From Halocatena halophila (lineage in GTDB: Archaea; Halobacteriota; Halobacteria; Halobacteriales; Haloarculaceae), in assembly GCA_027563145.1 (NCBI GenBank), contig CP071306.1, positions 1,550,001-1,614,000 of the forward strand: a stretch of DNA of 64,000 nt, written 5' to 3'. The position numbers and the translations under genes were made by a program. Shown here piece by piece: positions 1 through 9,447 of the stretch (position 1 is its first letter; every line of letters begins with the position of its first letter). Under the pieces are notes generated by a model. That model saw nothing but the letters and a program-made list of their open reading frames with translations, was not told the origin of the DNA and did no database searches.

Positions 1-2
1 AG

Positions 3-782
3 AAGGTCGATTCGCGTGCAAACGTCATCGAGGGGCTGATTGAGAACGACTGGTCGGAGACGCTCCCATGTTACCGGATGAACGGCGTGGACACCAAGTG
101 GTGGTACGACGACATCGTCGAGGTCATCGCACAGGCCGGCGAGTTCGTCGACACCATCATGGTTCCCATGGCGAACAATCCCGGTGTGGTCGCCTCCGTC
201 GACAACCTGTTGACGGCCGTTGAGGAAAACAACGGACTCCCTGTGGGTGAGATCGGACTCCAGTGTCAGATCGAACACGCCGAGGGAATGACGAAGATCG
301 AGTCGGTCGCAGAGGCGTCGGACCGCATCGAGTCGCTGGTGTTCGGCCCCGGCGACTACACCGCAAGCGTGGATGCGGCCGGGCTGACGATCGGCTCGGG
401 CGAGGGCTATCCAGGACACTACTGGCAGTATCAGCTCTCACGAATCGCACACGTCGCCAAATCACACGGAATGCAGGTGATCGACGGGCCATACTCCGAC
501 ATCGACAACGCAGCAGGCTTTAGAGAATCCTGTCAGAACGCGGCTCGCCTGGGCTGTGACGGCAAGTGGGCAATCCATCCAAGCCAGATCGAGCCGGCAA
601 ACGAGGTGTTTGCCCCCAGCCGCGAGGAGGCCGATCGAGCAAAACGCATCGTCGATGAGTACGAGGCCGCAACCGACGCGGGATCCGGTGCCGTAAAAAT
701 CGACGGCGAGATGGTGGATGAGGCCACCAGAAAGATGGCCATCAACGTGATGCGCCAGGCCGAACAGGCCGGGATGTACTGA
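3..782 (+). CDS. HpcH/HpaI aldolase (CitE-type CoA-ester lyase), 5' truncated
   Basis: The reading frame is open from base 3 and has no credible start inside the window, so the N terminus lies upstream; about 259 residues are visible. The motifs IEHAEGM, VFGPGDYTAS and KWAIHPSQIEPANEVF are those of the CitE/malyl-CoA lyase branch of the HpcH/HpaI TIM-barrel family, which cleaves or forms C-C bonds in CoA esters with Mg2+ bound by Glu and Asp. In haloarchaea such enzymes act as L-malyl-CoA or beta-methylmalyl-CoA lyase or malyl-CoA thioesterase in the methylaspartate cycle and acetate assimilation. The exact substrate is not readable here. The C terminus (DGEMVDEATRKMA) looks complete. Confidence 0.85.
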   Translation, partial: KVDSRANVIEGLIENDWSETLPCYRMNGVDTKWWYDDIVEVIAQAGEFVDTIMVPMANNPGVVASVDNLLTAVEENNGLPVGEIGLQCQIEHAEGMTKIESVAEASDRIESLVFGPGDYTASVDAAGLTIGSGEGYPGHYWQYQLSRIAHVAKSHGMQVIDGPYSDIDNAAGFRESCQNAARLGCDGKWAIHPSQIEPANEVFAPSREEADRAKRIVDEYEAATDAGSGAVKIDGEMVDEATRKMAINVMRQAEQAGMY

Positions 783-800
783 ACGCAACAGACTGCCAAC

Positions 801-1097
801 TCACTCTATCGATTCCTGCGCGCCCCAGCCACCGGTCGCATCCGCAGCCGGATGGGTCGTGTATTCGATTGTGGTCGATTCCGTGAGCGTGCCATCCCCG
901 CGGACGGCCTCAACGACGAACGAGACGTAGTGTGCGCCGCCACAACAGCCGGTATCGACGAATTCCTCGAACTGTTCACCCTCGCTGAGCGTCTCGTGTG
1001 AGCGACGCAACCAGGCCCTGAAATGGGGCTGGTCGATCTGTAGTCGCCCCCAGCCGCTCAGTTCGTCGGGATGGGAGAGAACGACGTGTGTGATCAT
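801..1097 (-). CDS. conserved haloarchaeal hypothetical protein, 98 aa
   Basis: The frame extends further upstream, but the earlier part is serine-rich antisense sequence of the RNase gene, so I start at the ATG giving MITHVVLSHPDELSGW. The protein is acidic and has a GCCGGAHYVSF segment with two adjacent cysteines followed by beta-strand-like sequence. That could be a small metal site, but no family motif is recognised. It ends about 20 bases from the convergent CitE-type gene and lies just downstream of the RNase R-type gene on the same strand, so it may be co-transcribed with it. Function unknown. Confidence 0.6.
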   Translation of the reverse strand: MITHVVLSHPDELSGWGRLQIDQPHFRAWLRRSHETLSEGEQFEEFVDTGCCGGAHYVSFVVEAVRGDGTLTESTTIEYTTHPAADATGGWGAQESIE

Positions 1098-1140
1098 ACC
1101 ACAGAGTACGGTCGCAGTAGACGAGAATGTTGTGGGCCGG

Positions 1141-2427
1141 CTACTCTTCTTCCTCGAGAATCTCGAGCCCTCGATTGTTGACAGCGTACGGATCGAGGCC
1201 AACCTCCTCGAGGAACTGCTTGTACTCGCGTTCACAGCGTTCTGCGGCCTGTTGTTTTTCGGAGGCGCGATCACAGAGCTGGAGGAGATCAACGGGCACG
1301 TCGTTCGTATACACGATCCAGTGGTTGATCAGATCCGAAAGCCGCCGAATCGGACTGGTAAAGTGTCCGTAAATCTCGAAATTGAGCGCGTGGTGGCCGC
1401 CAAACGGATCGTTCATGTACTTTGCACGTGGCATCACGCGCATCACCGCGCGCTGTATTTTGTTGAGCTGCCTGTCTGGAGCTGCCTCAAGCGCCGCGTT
1501 GACCGCCTTGCGGGGGTCGTCCCACGAGCTACCGGGAATCGAGACGCCGTTGAGCTCCTGAATCTCGCGGAGTGCTTTATCCCACTCGTCTGGCGAGGGC
1601 TGTGGGTGAACGCGATACATGGCTTCAACACCACGATCCCACATGAGCTCGTGTGTAACGGCTTTGTTCGCCTTGAGCATGCACTCCTCAATAATGGTGT
1701 GTGCGCGATCGCGGCTCGGATTCAACACGAGCGAGCCGTCGGCTTTCCGCTGTTCGTGCATCTGATCGGCGAGTTCGAAGACGAGCGCACACTCTTCGTG
1801 CAACGGGGCGTCCGGATCGTCAAGGCGCTGTTCGCACTCGTTGTAGGTGAGTCGCTCGTCGCTGTTGATAACGGATTTGTAGATATCGATCTCCTCATAC
1901 GAGAGCGTCTCCGGGTCGAGATGCATCTCGACGGTGTGTGCAAGACGATCTTCCTGGGGAACGAGTGAACAGACCGTCTCTGCGAGCACCGGCGGGAGCA
2001 TATGGATCGTGTAGGCCGGAAGATAGACGGTGTTGCCCCGTTCAATCGCCTCTTTCCACATGCTGCTTTCTGGGTGGACATAGTGGGTAACGTCCGCGAT
2101 ATGAACCCAGAGAACGAACTCCTCATCCGTCCGTTCGATACTGATGGCATCATCGAAATCCTGCGCGTCAATGGGGTCGGTCGTCCACGTCGTTTTCTCG
2201 CGTAAATCCACTCGATCGTCGATCTCCCCTTCGATTTCTGCTCCCACGTTGTCCGTTCGCTCGGTTGCTTCCTCGATGACTTCGGGCGGGAACGCATCCC
2301 GGATTTCGAACTTCTCGAACAGCTCTTCGCGTTTGTTTTCCAGATGGCGTGCCAGCTCAGCGTCGATCGTGACTGGCCCCTGGCCTTCGGCCGTCCCGGC
2401 CGCGGCTTGATCCTGAGGATTGCTCAT
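1141..2427 (-). CDS. rnr: RNB-domain exoribonuclease (RNase R/RNase II family)
   Basis: This 428-residue protein carries the RNB catalytic domain, with the diagnostic DAQDFDD acidic cluster (residues 87-93) that binds the two Mg2+ ions for 3'-to-5' hydrolysis of single-stranded RNA. Further RNB blocks include WVHIADVTHYV and the late FGGHHALNFEIYGHFTSPIR segment. Bacterial RNase R has N-terminal cold-shock domains and a C-terminal S1 domain; here almost the whole chain is RNB, as is usual for haloarchaea, which lack an exosome and rely on this enzyme. The start MSNPQDQAAAG gives a short acidic, low-complexity N tail. The zinc-ribbon gene at 2473-2778 lies 45 bases upstream on the same strand. 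Confidence 0.9.
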   Translation of the reverse strand: MSNPQDQAAAGTAEGQGPVTIDAELARHLENKREELFEKFEIRDAFPPEVIEEATERTDNVGAEIEGEIDDRVDLREKTTWTTDPIDAQDFDDAISIERTDEEFVLWVHIADVTHYVHPESSMWKEAIERGNTVYLPAYTIHMLPPVLAETVCSLVPQEDRLAHTVEMHLDPETLSYEEIDIYKSVINSDERLTYNECEQRLDDPDAPLHEECALVFELADQMHEQRKADGSLVLNPSRDRAHTIIEECMLKANKAVTHELMWDRGVEAMYRVHPQPSPDEWDKALREIQELNGVSIPGSSWDDPRKAVNAALEAAPDRQLNKIQRAVMRVMPRAKYMNDPFGGHHALNFEIYGHFTSPIRRLSDLINHWIVYTNDVPVDLLQLCDRASEKQQAAERCEREYKQFLEEVGLDPYAVNNRGLEILEEEE

Positions 2428-2472
2428 ATCGAACGTACAGGAGAGGGATAGTTAGCTTTCGCGGTGGGAACA

Positions 2473-2778
2473 CTACCGATCGTCGAACTGCATCGACTGG
2501 TTTTCGAATTCGGTGACCAGCTGATAGTACCGCCGAATAAACTCGGCGTTCGTACCGACCGACGACTGTTCTACGGCGACGAGGAGTTGCTCTAGGCGCT
2601 CGCGGGAGTGGTGGTCGATCTCTCGGTAGCACGGCTTACAGAGGTGCTCGAACGATTTCTTTCGTCGATTCCAGCGATCACCCTGTTTGTCGTACTCGCG
2701 CGCGGACGACCGGGAGACCCTCGACCCACAGCTGATGCAGGTGACACAGTCACGTGATCCGAGCCCTAGATCCCACAT
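2473..2778 (-). CDS. small zinc-ribbon protein, 101 aa
   Basis: The chosen start MWDLGLGSRDC fits haloarchaeal relatives of this type better than an ATG nine codons earlier. Two CxxC pairs, CISCG near residue 10 and CKPC near residue 48, flank a basic stretch (SSAREYDKQGDRWNRRKK), which indicates one structural zinc site with possible nucleic-acid contact. The remaining half is helical and acidic. The family is common in haloarchaea but has no experimentally known role that I can name. It precedes the RNase R-type gene on the same strand, which suggests but does not prove a link with RNA metabolism. Confidence 0.7.
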   Translation of the reverse strand: MWDLGLGSRDCVTCISCGSRVSRSSAREYDKQGDRWNRRKKSFEHLCKPCYREIDHHSRERLEQLLVAVEQSSVGTNAEFIRRYYQLVTEFENQSMQFDDR

Positions 2779-2844
2779 ACTCTGTAGGCTCTCTCGTGAG
2801 AGCACTTAGCTTTACACCACAGTTTATTGATTATAAGTTGTCAT

Positions 2845-3915
2845 TCACCAGCCGGCGACCTGATCGAGATCGTCGAGAAACGCCTCAAGCATCGTTCGAG
2901 TAACGTGGGGCATCATAACGACACGAAGCTCGCCAGCTCCAGTTTTCGAGATTCGCCAGCCCTCCTCGCGCAGGGTAGCGATTGTTGCTGCAGGGAGGTC
3001 CGCCGACACGAGTGGGAGTTCGGGCGAGACCACTGAAACGCCCCGCGCAGCGAGTTCACCAGCCAGCCACTCGGCGTTCTCCTGGGCGGTTTCGGCGGCC
3101 GACCGATAGCCATCCGGCCAGAGCGCATCCATCGCGGCGACGGCACTTGCGACACCCGCCCCACTTCTCGTGCCGGTGAGCGTCACCTGTGAGGTGGATT
3201 CAAGATACGGGGTGTCAATAGCCAGCGGATCAAGCAACGCACCAGAGCGTGCGAGCAAGCCGCCTGCGGGCACGACCGCCTGGCCCATCTTGTGTGGATC
3301 GATCGTCATCGTGTCGATTTCGGCGTCAGCAAAGTTCCAGTCGTGGTCGGTAAACGGGAGGACGAACCCGCCCCAGGCCGCATCGACGTGACAGAGCGCG
3401 CCGTACTCGTGGGCGAGCGTCGCAATCTCCGGAATGGGATCGACGCGCCCATACTCGGTCGTTCCCGCAACACCAACAACCAGCACGGTGTTCGAATCGA
3501 TCAACGTTTCCATTGCCGATAGATCGGCCCGGTAGTCCGAAAGCGGCGCGCGACGGAGCTCAACCGAGAGCACATCCGCCGCCTTTGTGAAGCTGAAATG
3601 GGCGCTTTCGGGCACCACCACGTTCGGCTCCCCGCCTGTCTGTTTGTTTCGAGCCCGGTTTCGAGCGATCCTGACGGCCTGAATGTTCGCTTCCGTTCCA
3701 CCCGACGCTATGTAGCCAGCCGCCTCTGGGTGGCCAGCAAGTTCACCGAGCAGTTCGACCGCCTCCGTCTCCAGTGTCCCGACAGTCTCGTAGGTCCCCG
3801 GATCACCAGGATTAGTGGCCAGAAACCGCTCTGCGGCGGCGCGGGCGGCCGGATGGGGAACCGTACACATCGACGAGAGAACACGAGCAAAATCCTGCGG
3901 TTCGGCCCGCTGCAT
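2845..3915 (-). CDS. mfnA: L-tyrosine/L-aspartate decarboxylase MfnA
   Basis: This is a PLP-dependent group II decarboxylase of 356 residues. The Schiff-base lysine is K209 in TIDPHKMGQ, and the phosphate-binding region [15 protein letters not shown] and the [13 protein letters not shown] block are clear. In methanogens MfnA decarboxylates tyrosine for methanofuran. Haloarchaea lack methanofuran, so the copy here most likely makes beta-alanine from aspartate for coenzyme A; that substrate assignment is by family knowledge. A TATA-like GGATAAAG at 3938-3944 (minus strand) lies about 26 bases before the ATG, consistent with a leaderless transcript and supporting this start. Confidence 0.9.
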   Translation of the reverse strand: MQRAEPQDFARVLSSMCTVPHPAARAAAERFLATNPGDPGTYETVGTLETEAVELLGELAGHPEAAGYIASGGTEANIQAVRIARNRARNKQTGGEPNVVVPESAHFSFTKAADVLSVELRRAPLSDYRADLSAMETLIDSNTVLVVGVAGTTEYGRVDPIPEIATLAHEYGALCHVDAAWGGFVLPFTDHDWNFADAEIDTMTIDPHKMGQAVVPAGGLLARSGALLDPLAIDTPYLESTSQVTLTGTRSGAGVASAVAAMDALWPDGYRSAAETAQENAEWLAGELAARGVSVVSPELPLVSADLPAATIATLREEGWRISKTGAGELRVVMMPHVTRTMLEAFLDDLDQVAGW

Positions 3916-4003
3916 GGCTACACTATAAAACTCGTGGCTTTATCCATTGCGTTATCCCGTCAGTTTTTCTGTGTATTTCCGCCAGCGATCGATGGGAAGG
4001 GTG

Positions 4004-5746
4004 TCACTCAATCGAAATATCGTAGACGATCGTCAGAAATGGCCGTCCAAACAGCCACATCCGGTGTTCTGCGGTGCATTCGATCGATTGGTCCAAAGCT
4101 GGGCGAATCCGGAACGTCTCGTGCAGGGGGAGTCGAAGGGGACCGACCGGCGTGCGAATGAACATACCCGTGTCGGTCGTCGGGCCATCAGATCGGAGAG
4201 AAAGTCCCGCGCTATCCGGGAGCGGCTCCATCCACAACACCGCAGAGAGCGTACTCCAGGGGAGTGGGAGGCCGATCGACATCGTCGCTCCATCATCACT
4301 CCGATCGGTGGTGTAGGCGGCGACGAATACGGCGTCGCCAGACGTCATATCTTCCCGAATCCAGGCTCGAACGTCATCGCGGCCATCGATGTCGTCGTCT
4401 ACGTCGACGATCCGACTGTTCGTCCGGTGAGAGCCAGCGTCGGGGCCAGGAAGGGCGAGCTGTCCGATTGTGGTGGTGAGCCGGGTGCCGAGCTGACCCA
4501 GCTGTCGAAAGCCTGCGTGGTAGGTCACTTCGTATTCGAGTTCGTACTCCGCAGTCCGCTCGTAGAAGCGCCGAACTGCTGGATCGACGGCCGTCGGATC
4601 AAAATCGTCGCGTTCGTACGCCTCAAGCGAACGCAGCTGTCCGATCGGCGAACCAGGACCTTCGAGATCGTTGCGAGAGAGATAGTCACTGCCTACACGC
4701 CCACTCGAGGAAAGCGAACTCAGCGAAACCGTCGCGGGTTGGAGTGTCGGCGGGGGATCGATCGTCCAGCCGATTGCACTCAGGAGGGCAAACCCAATCG
4801 CGTTGAGCTGTCCGTGGAGCCGGACCATCTTCTCGATCGTCAGCCCGAAGAGCTGGCGTTCGAGAAAGATGGACAGGCCAAACGTGAGTGCAAACAACAT
4901 TGATACCGAGACGGCAATCGCTCCGATCGCGAGCAAGAGCTGTTGTGCCGGGTGCGCACGGCGTGGGACGATCCACGCCAGAACACCCAGACCGAAGCTT
5001 GCGATTCCGGCTGTCAGAATGAACACCGAGACGATCTCGACGGCCGGCGAGAGCGTGATCCCGGCGGCAATCAGCCCAGGGCCGACGATGATCGCGAGCG
5101 TACTCCATCTGTACCACAGACGGCGACGGGACGGTCGAGAATGATCGATCGTCCGACCGGCCAGCCCGGCGATCGTCGCCACCGCAAAGCCAGCGTAATG
5201 AAAATGGACCGCGGTGAAAAAGACGATCGTTGGGCCAAAACCCAGTGGCGTGAGTCCCGCGCGGCTGAGCAGTAGCCAGCCACCGCCCACGGGCAAATAG
5301 AGCAATCCAGCGTCGACGGCCAGCGCAGCGATTGGCCGGAAGCCACGATACCCGAGTCGCTGGACGCCCCAGAGCGCCACCAGCACCGTAACAAAAAACC
5401 AGGGAAGCGCCAGCAGAGACGCAATCACTCCTGCCGGTTGTGTGAACGAGACGAGCAGCGCCACCGCCCCAATGGGTTGTGCGAGCAGGGCGTACTGCTG
5501 GAAGCGCGACCGAAACGACCGGTCGAGCTGGTGTACGAGCAGCGCCACGACGACCAGCGGAGAAAGCAACAACAGCCACTCGAATCGTGTGAATGCGCCA
5601 AGTACACCCAAAATCAGCCAGACAGCGCCACCGAACACGGCGCTGAGCGTTGTCAATCGGTGCAGCCGGGCCGGATCCACCTGAAACTCGCGCACAGTGG
5701 AATGTCCACTGTACGAGATAAAATCGTTGTCGGAGCACGAACCCAT
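4004..5746 (-). CDS. YndJ-like polytopic membrane protein, 580 aa
   Basis: The first about 330 residues form roughly ten hydrophobic segments. Within them the motif VHFHYAGFA and, later, HGQLNAIGFALLSAIGW are characteristic of the YndJ family known from Bacillus. The last about 240 residues are soluble and carry many beta-strand-like segments (DAVFVAAYTTD, MFIRTPVGPLRLPLHETFRI), making a membrane plus soluble two-part protein. YndJ function is not established. The gene is divergent from the RidA gene; minus-strand TATA-like elements lie around 5797-5815, which would give a short leader of about 30 bases. An alternative downstream start cannot be excluded. Confidence 0.7.
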   Translation of the reverse strand: MGSCSDNDFISYSGHSTVREFQVDPARLHRLTTLSAVFGGAVWLILGVLGAFTRFEWLLLLSPLVVVALLVHQLDRSFRSRFQQYALLAQPIGAVALLVSFTQPAGVIASLLALPWFFVTVLVALWGVQRLGYRGFRPIAALAVDAGLLYLPVGGGWLLLSRAGLTPLGFGPTIVFFTAVHFHYAGFAVATIAGLAGRTIDHSRPSRRRLWYRWSTLAIIVGPGLIAAGITLSPAVEIVSVFILTAGIASFGLGVLAWIVPRRAHPAQQLLLAIGAIAVSVSMLFALTFGLSIFLERQLFGLTIEKMVRLHGQLNAIGFALLSAIGWTIDPPPTLQPATVSLSSLSSSGRVGSDYLSRNDLEGPGSPIGQLRSLEAYERDDFDPTAVDPAVRRFYERTAEYELEYEVTYHAGFRQLGQLGTRLTTTIGQLALPGPDAGSHRTNSRIVDVDDDIDGRDDVRAWIREDMTSGDAVFVAAYTTDRSDDGATMSIGLPLPWSTLSAVLWMEPLPDSAGLSLRSDGPTTDTGMFIRTPVGPLRLPLHETFRIRPALDQSIECTAEHRMWLFGRPFLTIVYDISIE

Positions 5747-5797
5747 CAGCTAGCCCGAAAGCGGCGTCTCTGGCAATCGATGTCTGTCTCCGTCACC

Positions 5798-5806
5798 CTT
5801 TTATTC
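5798..5806 (+). promoter_or_regulatory. TATA box of the RidA-family gene
   Basis: CTTTTATTC is centred 25 bases before a GTG codon at 5827, the spacing expected for a leaderless haloarchaeal transcript. It favours GTG at 5827 over TTG at 5821 as start codon. The same interval holds A/T-rich sequence usable as a promoter for the divergent YndJ-like gene. Confidence 0.55.
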
Positions 5807-5826
5807 CATTATAGTAACAATTGTCC

Positions 5827-6297
5827 GTGAAAAAGACCATCCTCGCTCCAGAGTTGGCCGACCTCCCGGGGAGTGATTACGAGACGACCGCTTCCTCGCT
5901 GGCAGTCATCACCCACCACGACGACCACCGGGCGGTGAACGTTTCGGGGTTGGCGTACCCAGGGGTCGAAACGATCACGGCGCAGACGCGAACGATACTC
6001 GAATTTCTCGAGAAACTCCTCGAAACCGAGCTGGATGGGTCGCTTGAGGACATAACGGTCACCCGGTTTTTCGTGGTGGAGTCGAAACTCACCACGGAAA
6101 CGAGAGTCAGAATCCACGAACTCCGCCACGAATTCTTTTCACCCCAACACCGTCCGGCAAGCACGATGGTCGGAGTTTCTGCGCTTGCTGACGAGCGGAT
6201 GCACATTGAACTCGAAGTAGAAGCCGTGATTCCAGATTCCGGATGGGAGACGAACGTCGTTTCACTATCTGCTACGGAGGACGCTGATACCAGCTGA
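5827..6297 (+). CDS. RidA/YjgF family protein, 156 aa
   Basis: The central and C-terminal sequence matches the RidA (YjgF/YER057c/UK114) fold: a strand with VNVSGLAYPG, a helix QTRTILEFLEKLLE, then LEDITVTRFFV, the HRPASTMVGVSALAD block and IELEVEAV. Canonical RidA deaminates reactive 2-aminoacrylate imines with an invariant Arg; here the equivalent region reads HRPASTMVG, so an Arg is near the expected place. The C-terminal tail is longer and more divergent than in typical 125-residue RidA, so this may be a related subfamily rather than a true imine deaminase. GTG at 5827 is preferred because of promoter spacing. Confidence 0.7.
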   Translation: MKKTILAPELADLPGSDYETTASSLAVITHHDDHRAVNVSGLAYPGVETITAQTRTILEFLEKLLETELDGSLEDITVTRFFVVESKLTTETRVRIHELRHEFFSPQHRPASTMVGVSALADERMHIELEVEAVIPDSGWETNVVSLSATEDADTS

Positions 6298-6302
6298 TTG
6301 TG

Positions 6303-6752
6303 CTATAGCTGGCCGAGGAAACAGGCGATCGCGGGGGCGTAAACCATCGACACCACTGGAAGGAGACCGACTGGAACGAGTGCTGCTACGATCGAGAGCA
6401 CACCGTCCAGTGAGATATCACCCGACCGCGAGACCGTAAGCATCAACCGGAGGATCCCTTTCAACAGGAAGTAGCTGATAACGAGCTGAATACACCGACG
6501 AAACACCCAGATGGCATCACCCGTACAGAGCGCCGAGGCCTTTACTTCGACGAGGAGCCCGACACCGAACAACACCACGAGCACGGTGTACACCACCACC
6601 GAAACACCAAGCGAGAGCAAAATATCGTGGCGACCCGGCAAAAACAATCCATACCGGCCATACTCGCCATATTTTTTCGCCGTGCTGGCGTACCCCTTTC
6701 CTTGCTTGATTGGCCCAAACAACAACAGTGGACCACCGCCACTCTGTGCCAT
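6303..6752 (-). CDS. small polytopic membrane protein, 149 aa
   Basis: After a glycine-rich N tail (SGGGPLLLFGPIKQGKGYAS) and a Tyr-rich segment (KYGEYGRYG), the protein has three to four hydrophobic helices. A TATA-like element at about 6779-6790 on the minus strand is placed correctly for leaderless transcription from this ATG. It converges on the RidA gene with only 5 bases between stops. The PIKQGKGYASTAKKYGEYGRYG pattern looks conserved-type rather than random, but I cannot name a family. Integral membrane, function unknown. Confidence 0.6.
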   Translation of the reverse strand: MAQSGGGPLLLFGPIKQGKGYASTAKKYGEYGRYGLFLPGRHDILLSLGVSVVVYTVLVVLFGVGLLVEVKASALCTGDAIWVFRRCIQLVISYFLLKGILRLMLTVSRSGDISLDGVLSIVAALVPVGLLPVVSMVYAPAIACFLGQL

Positions 6753-6853
6753 ACACTGAACGTACTCTCATCGTAGAATGAAAATATTACTGAAACAAGA
6801 TCGGGGATACAAATAGTAAACGGATTCAAACAGTAAGCAGATACAATTAGACT

Positions 6854-9142
6854 CTACTCGCGGACAGACTCGAGCAAGAGCTTCTGTTCGACGCGTTTGA
6901 CCTCGTGTTGTACGTCCCTGACGGCGTCGATGTTGGCGCTAATCGAACTAACGCCGGTGTTGACGAGATACTGCACCATCCGTGGTTTCGAGCCAGCCTG
7001 TCCACAGATGCTCGTGTCGACGCCGTTTTCCCGGCAGGTTTCGATCGTATCGCCGATGAGCTGTAACACGGCCGGGTGGAGTTCGTCGAACCGGCCAGCG
7101 ACGTTCTCGTTGTTCCGATCGACGGCGAGCGTATACTGTGTCAGATCGTTCGTTCCAAAGGACGCGAACTTGATGCCAGCGGTTGCCATTTCATCGACAC
7201 AGAGCGCGCTGGCTGGTGTTTCGATCATTACACCCCAGGACCTGATATCGGGATCGATCCCTGCCTCTTGCATGAGCGATTTCGCCCGATAGACGTCTTC
7301 GGCGTCGTTGACGAGCGGGAACATGATCTCGACGTTGTCGTAGCCCATATCGAAGAGGCGGCGGAACGCCTCGAGTTCGTGCTCGAAAAGCTCCGTTCGG
7401 TCGAGACTCCGACGAATGCCACGATAGCCAAGCATCGGATTGTGTTCGTTTGGTTCGTCATCGCCACCTTCGAGCTGGCGGAACTCGTCAGTTGGGGCAT
7501 CGAGCGTGCGAACCCGAACTGGCCGTGGATAGAACTCATCTGCCACGTGGCGAACCCCGCTGACGATCTCCTCGATGTAGGCATCAACACCGTGATCGTC
7601 GATGTATCGTCGGGGGGTCTTGTTCGTCGAGAGGATCATGTGCTCGAGCCGGAGAAGTCCGACACCGTCCGCTCCCGTCGCTGCTGCGCGCTGGGCCGCA
7701 TCCGGGATCGAGACGTTCACCTTCACCTCCGTCGCGGTCATCGGCTTGACCGGATTCTGTGGTTTTACATCAGCGAACTGCTCGTCGTGTTCTGGTTCTT
7801 TCGTCTTGCCCTCTTCGACAGTCCCTTTATCACCGTCAATGGTGAGCAGCTGTCCATCAGAGATCTCCGCTGTCGCGCTGGTTGCCCCCACGACGGCCGG
7901 AACACCGAGTTCACGGGAGACAATTGCTGCGTGGGAGGTCATTCCTCCCTCGTCGGTGATGATGCCATCGGCACGTTTCATTGCTGGCACCATATCTGGA
8001 GTCGTCATTTCCGTGACGATGATGTCGCCCTCACCAACTTTATCGAGCTGGTCGAGCTTGGTGACGATCTGTGCCGGTCCCGTCGCGACGCCAGGGCTCG
8101 CGCCCAGTCCCTTGACGAGCACGTCGGCCTGCTGTTTTTGTTGTTGTTTTTGTACGCCACCACCATCGGTTGCTTCCCCAGCGATGGGCGTCTCGGACTC
8201 GGCGATCGTCGTGATCGGTCGTGACTGGAGCATGAACACCTCGCCGTCGATGATCGCCCATTCTACGTCCTGTGGCGTTTCATAATGGGTTTCGACCAGC
8301 TGACCGAGTTCAGTGAGTCGCTCGATTTCGCCGTTGGTGAGCACCCGTTCGGTTCGTTTTTCCTCTGGCACGTCGGTCTCGACCGTTTCGCCAGTCTCGG
8401 GGTCTTTCACATGCTGCACCTTCTTATCGGCAACCGTGACGGTCGTTGGTTCGGCCGTCTCGGGATCGATGACGTAGTTGTCCGGTGAGACCGACCCGGA
8501 GACGACGGCTTCGCCAAGGCCCCACGCCGCCTCGACGATGATCTCGTCGGCACCAGTCGATGGATGGCTGGTGAACATGACGCCGCTTTTCTCTGCATCG
8601 ACCATCTGCTGGACGACGACCGCGATGTCGACCAGATCGTGATCGAAGCCCTGCTCTTCGCGGTAGTAGATCGCGCGCTTGGTGAACAGCGACGCCCAGC
8701 ACTGTTTGACCCGCTCTAGGAGGTCCTCGCGGGTAATGTTCAGAAAGGTCTCCTGTTGACCAGCAAAGCTTGCGTCCGGGAGATCTTCTGCGGTGGCAGA
8801 CGAGCGGACGGCAACGAAAGAATCGCCATCACCGAGCTCGTCGTACGCCGACACGATGCCATCAGCGATATCCTCGGGGAGTTCGGTCTCCAGAATCAGC
8901 TCGGCCGCCCGCTCCTGGGCCGCCGCCAGCGCCGAGGAATCGTCAGGATCGATGTCAACCGCCTCGAACAGTGCCGTATCGATCCCCGTCTGCTCGATGA
9001 ACGACCGATACGTCCCCGCCGTTACAACGAATCCTCCGGGAACAGGCAGACCGGCCCCCGTGAGTTCGCCGAGCGACGCCCCTTTTCCACCAACGGAATC
9101 GAGGTCGTCCGACCCGATCGTATCCAGCCAGAGTACAGCCAT
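6854..9142 (-). CDS. ppsA: phosphoenolpyruvate synthase
   Basis: The 762-residue protein has the three-domain PEP synthase order: an N-terminal ATP-grasp pyruvate/ATP domain (GGKGASLGEL, AVRSSATAEDLPDASFAGQ), the swivelling phosphohistidine domain (GGMTSHAAIVSRELGVPAVV, catalytic His in TSHAA) and the C-terminal PEP-binding barrel (SFGTNDLTQYTLAVDR, ICGQAGSKP). It converts pyruvate plus ATP to PEP, AMP and Pi, the entry point of gluconeogenesis. An upstream ATG at 9205 exists, but the start at 9142 (MAVLWLDTIGSDDL) matches family N termini and has a TATA box 28 bases ahead. A linker of Gln/Lys repeats (GGGVQKQQQKQQ) precedes the swivelling domain and is longer than usual. Confidence 0.95.
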   Translation of the reverse strand: MAVLWLDTIGSDDLDSVGGKGASLGELTGAGLPVPGGFVVTAGTYRSFIEQTGIDTALFEAVDIDPDDSSALAAAQERAAELILETELPEDIADGIVSAYDELGDGDSFVAVRSSATAEDLPDASFAGQQETFLNITREDLLERVKQCWASLFTKRAIYYREEQGFDHDLVDIAVVVQQMVDAEKSGVMFTSHPSTGADEIIVEAAWGLGEAVVSGSVSPDNYVIDPETAEPTTVTVADKKVQHVKDPETGETVETDVPEEKRTERVLTNGEIERLTELGQLVETHYETPQDVEWAIIDGEVFMLQSRPITTIAESETPIAGEATDGGGVQKQQQKQQADVLVKGLGASPGVATGPAQIVTKLDQLDKVGEGDIIVTEMTTPDMVPAMKRADGIITDEGGMTSHAAIVSRELGVPAVVGATSATAEISDGQLLTIDGDKGTVEEGKTKEPEHDEQFADVKPQNPVKPMTATEVKVNVSIPDAAQRAAATGADGVGLLRLEHMILSTNKTPRRYIDDHGVDAYIEEIVSGVRHVADEFYPRPVRVRTLDAPTDEFRQLEGGDDEPNEHNPMLGYRGIRRSLDRTELFEHELEAFRRLFDMGYDNVEIMFPLVNDAEDVYRAKSLMQEAGIDPDIRSWGVMIETPASALCVDEMATAGIKFASFGTNDLTQYTLAVDRNNENVAGRFDELHPAVLQLIGDTIETCRENGVDTSICGQAGSKPRMVQYLVNTGVSSISANIDAVRDVQHEVKRVEQKLLLESVRE

Positions 9143-9447
9143 TGCGTATTCGATAGCTCGCCAAGGCGAATAAAGAACCTTCCGACCGACGCGAATAGAA
9201 TTCACTCGAAAGTGGATTGTAGATTGGACCGAGTGTTGCCCGAAAGGACAGAGCTAATTGCTTGAATGAGATCGATTGGGTGCGAGTAGTTATGTATTAC
9301 CATGGTCCCAGACACCTTGATTTTTTCGAAAACGGTTGTAAATCGATGGCATCACTCACAGAAGAACGGCCATCTGCACGATAGAGAGTTGCCGTGGGAA
9401 CCCACCTCTGGCAATTTTTATCCGTGGTGGGTGGTGAGAACCAGCAT
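9143..9447. other. divergent intergenic region between ppsA and the phosphoribosyltransferase gene
   Basis: About 305 bases hold the two divergent promoters: the ppsA TATA near 9170 and ATTTTTATC at 9414-9422, which is 30 bases before the phosphoribosyltransferase ATG. Short frames inside it read through the second promoter and are not credible genes. No other structure seen. Confidence 0.5.
9167..9174 (-). promoter_or_regulatory. TATA box of ppsA
   Basis: TTTATTCG on the minus strand is centred about 28 bases upstream of the ATG at 9142. The spacing indicates a leaderless transcript and decides the ppsA start against the upstream ATG at 9205. Confidence 0.6.

Noticed and set aside
1090..1968. 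Plus-strand 292-aa frame opposite the RNase R-type gene
   Set aside because: It is the antisense of a clear RNB-domain gene; the product has no family signal and its composition mirrors the opposite strand.
7076..8224. Plus-strand 382-aa frame opposite ppsA
   Set aside because: Fully inside the ppsA gene on the other strand; no motifs, composition of a complementary-strand shadow.
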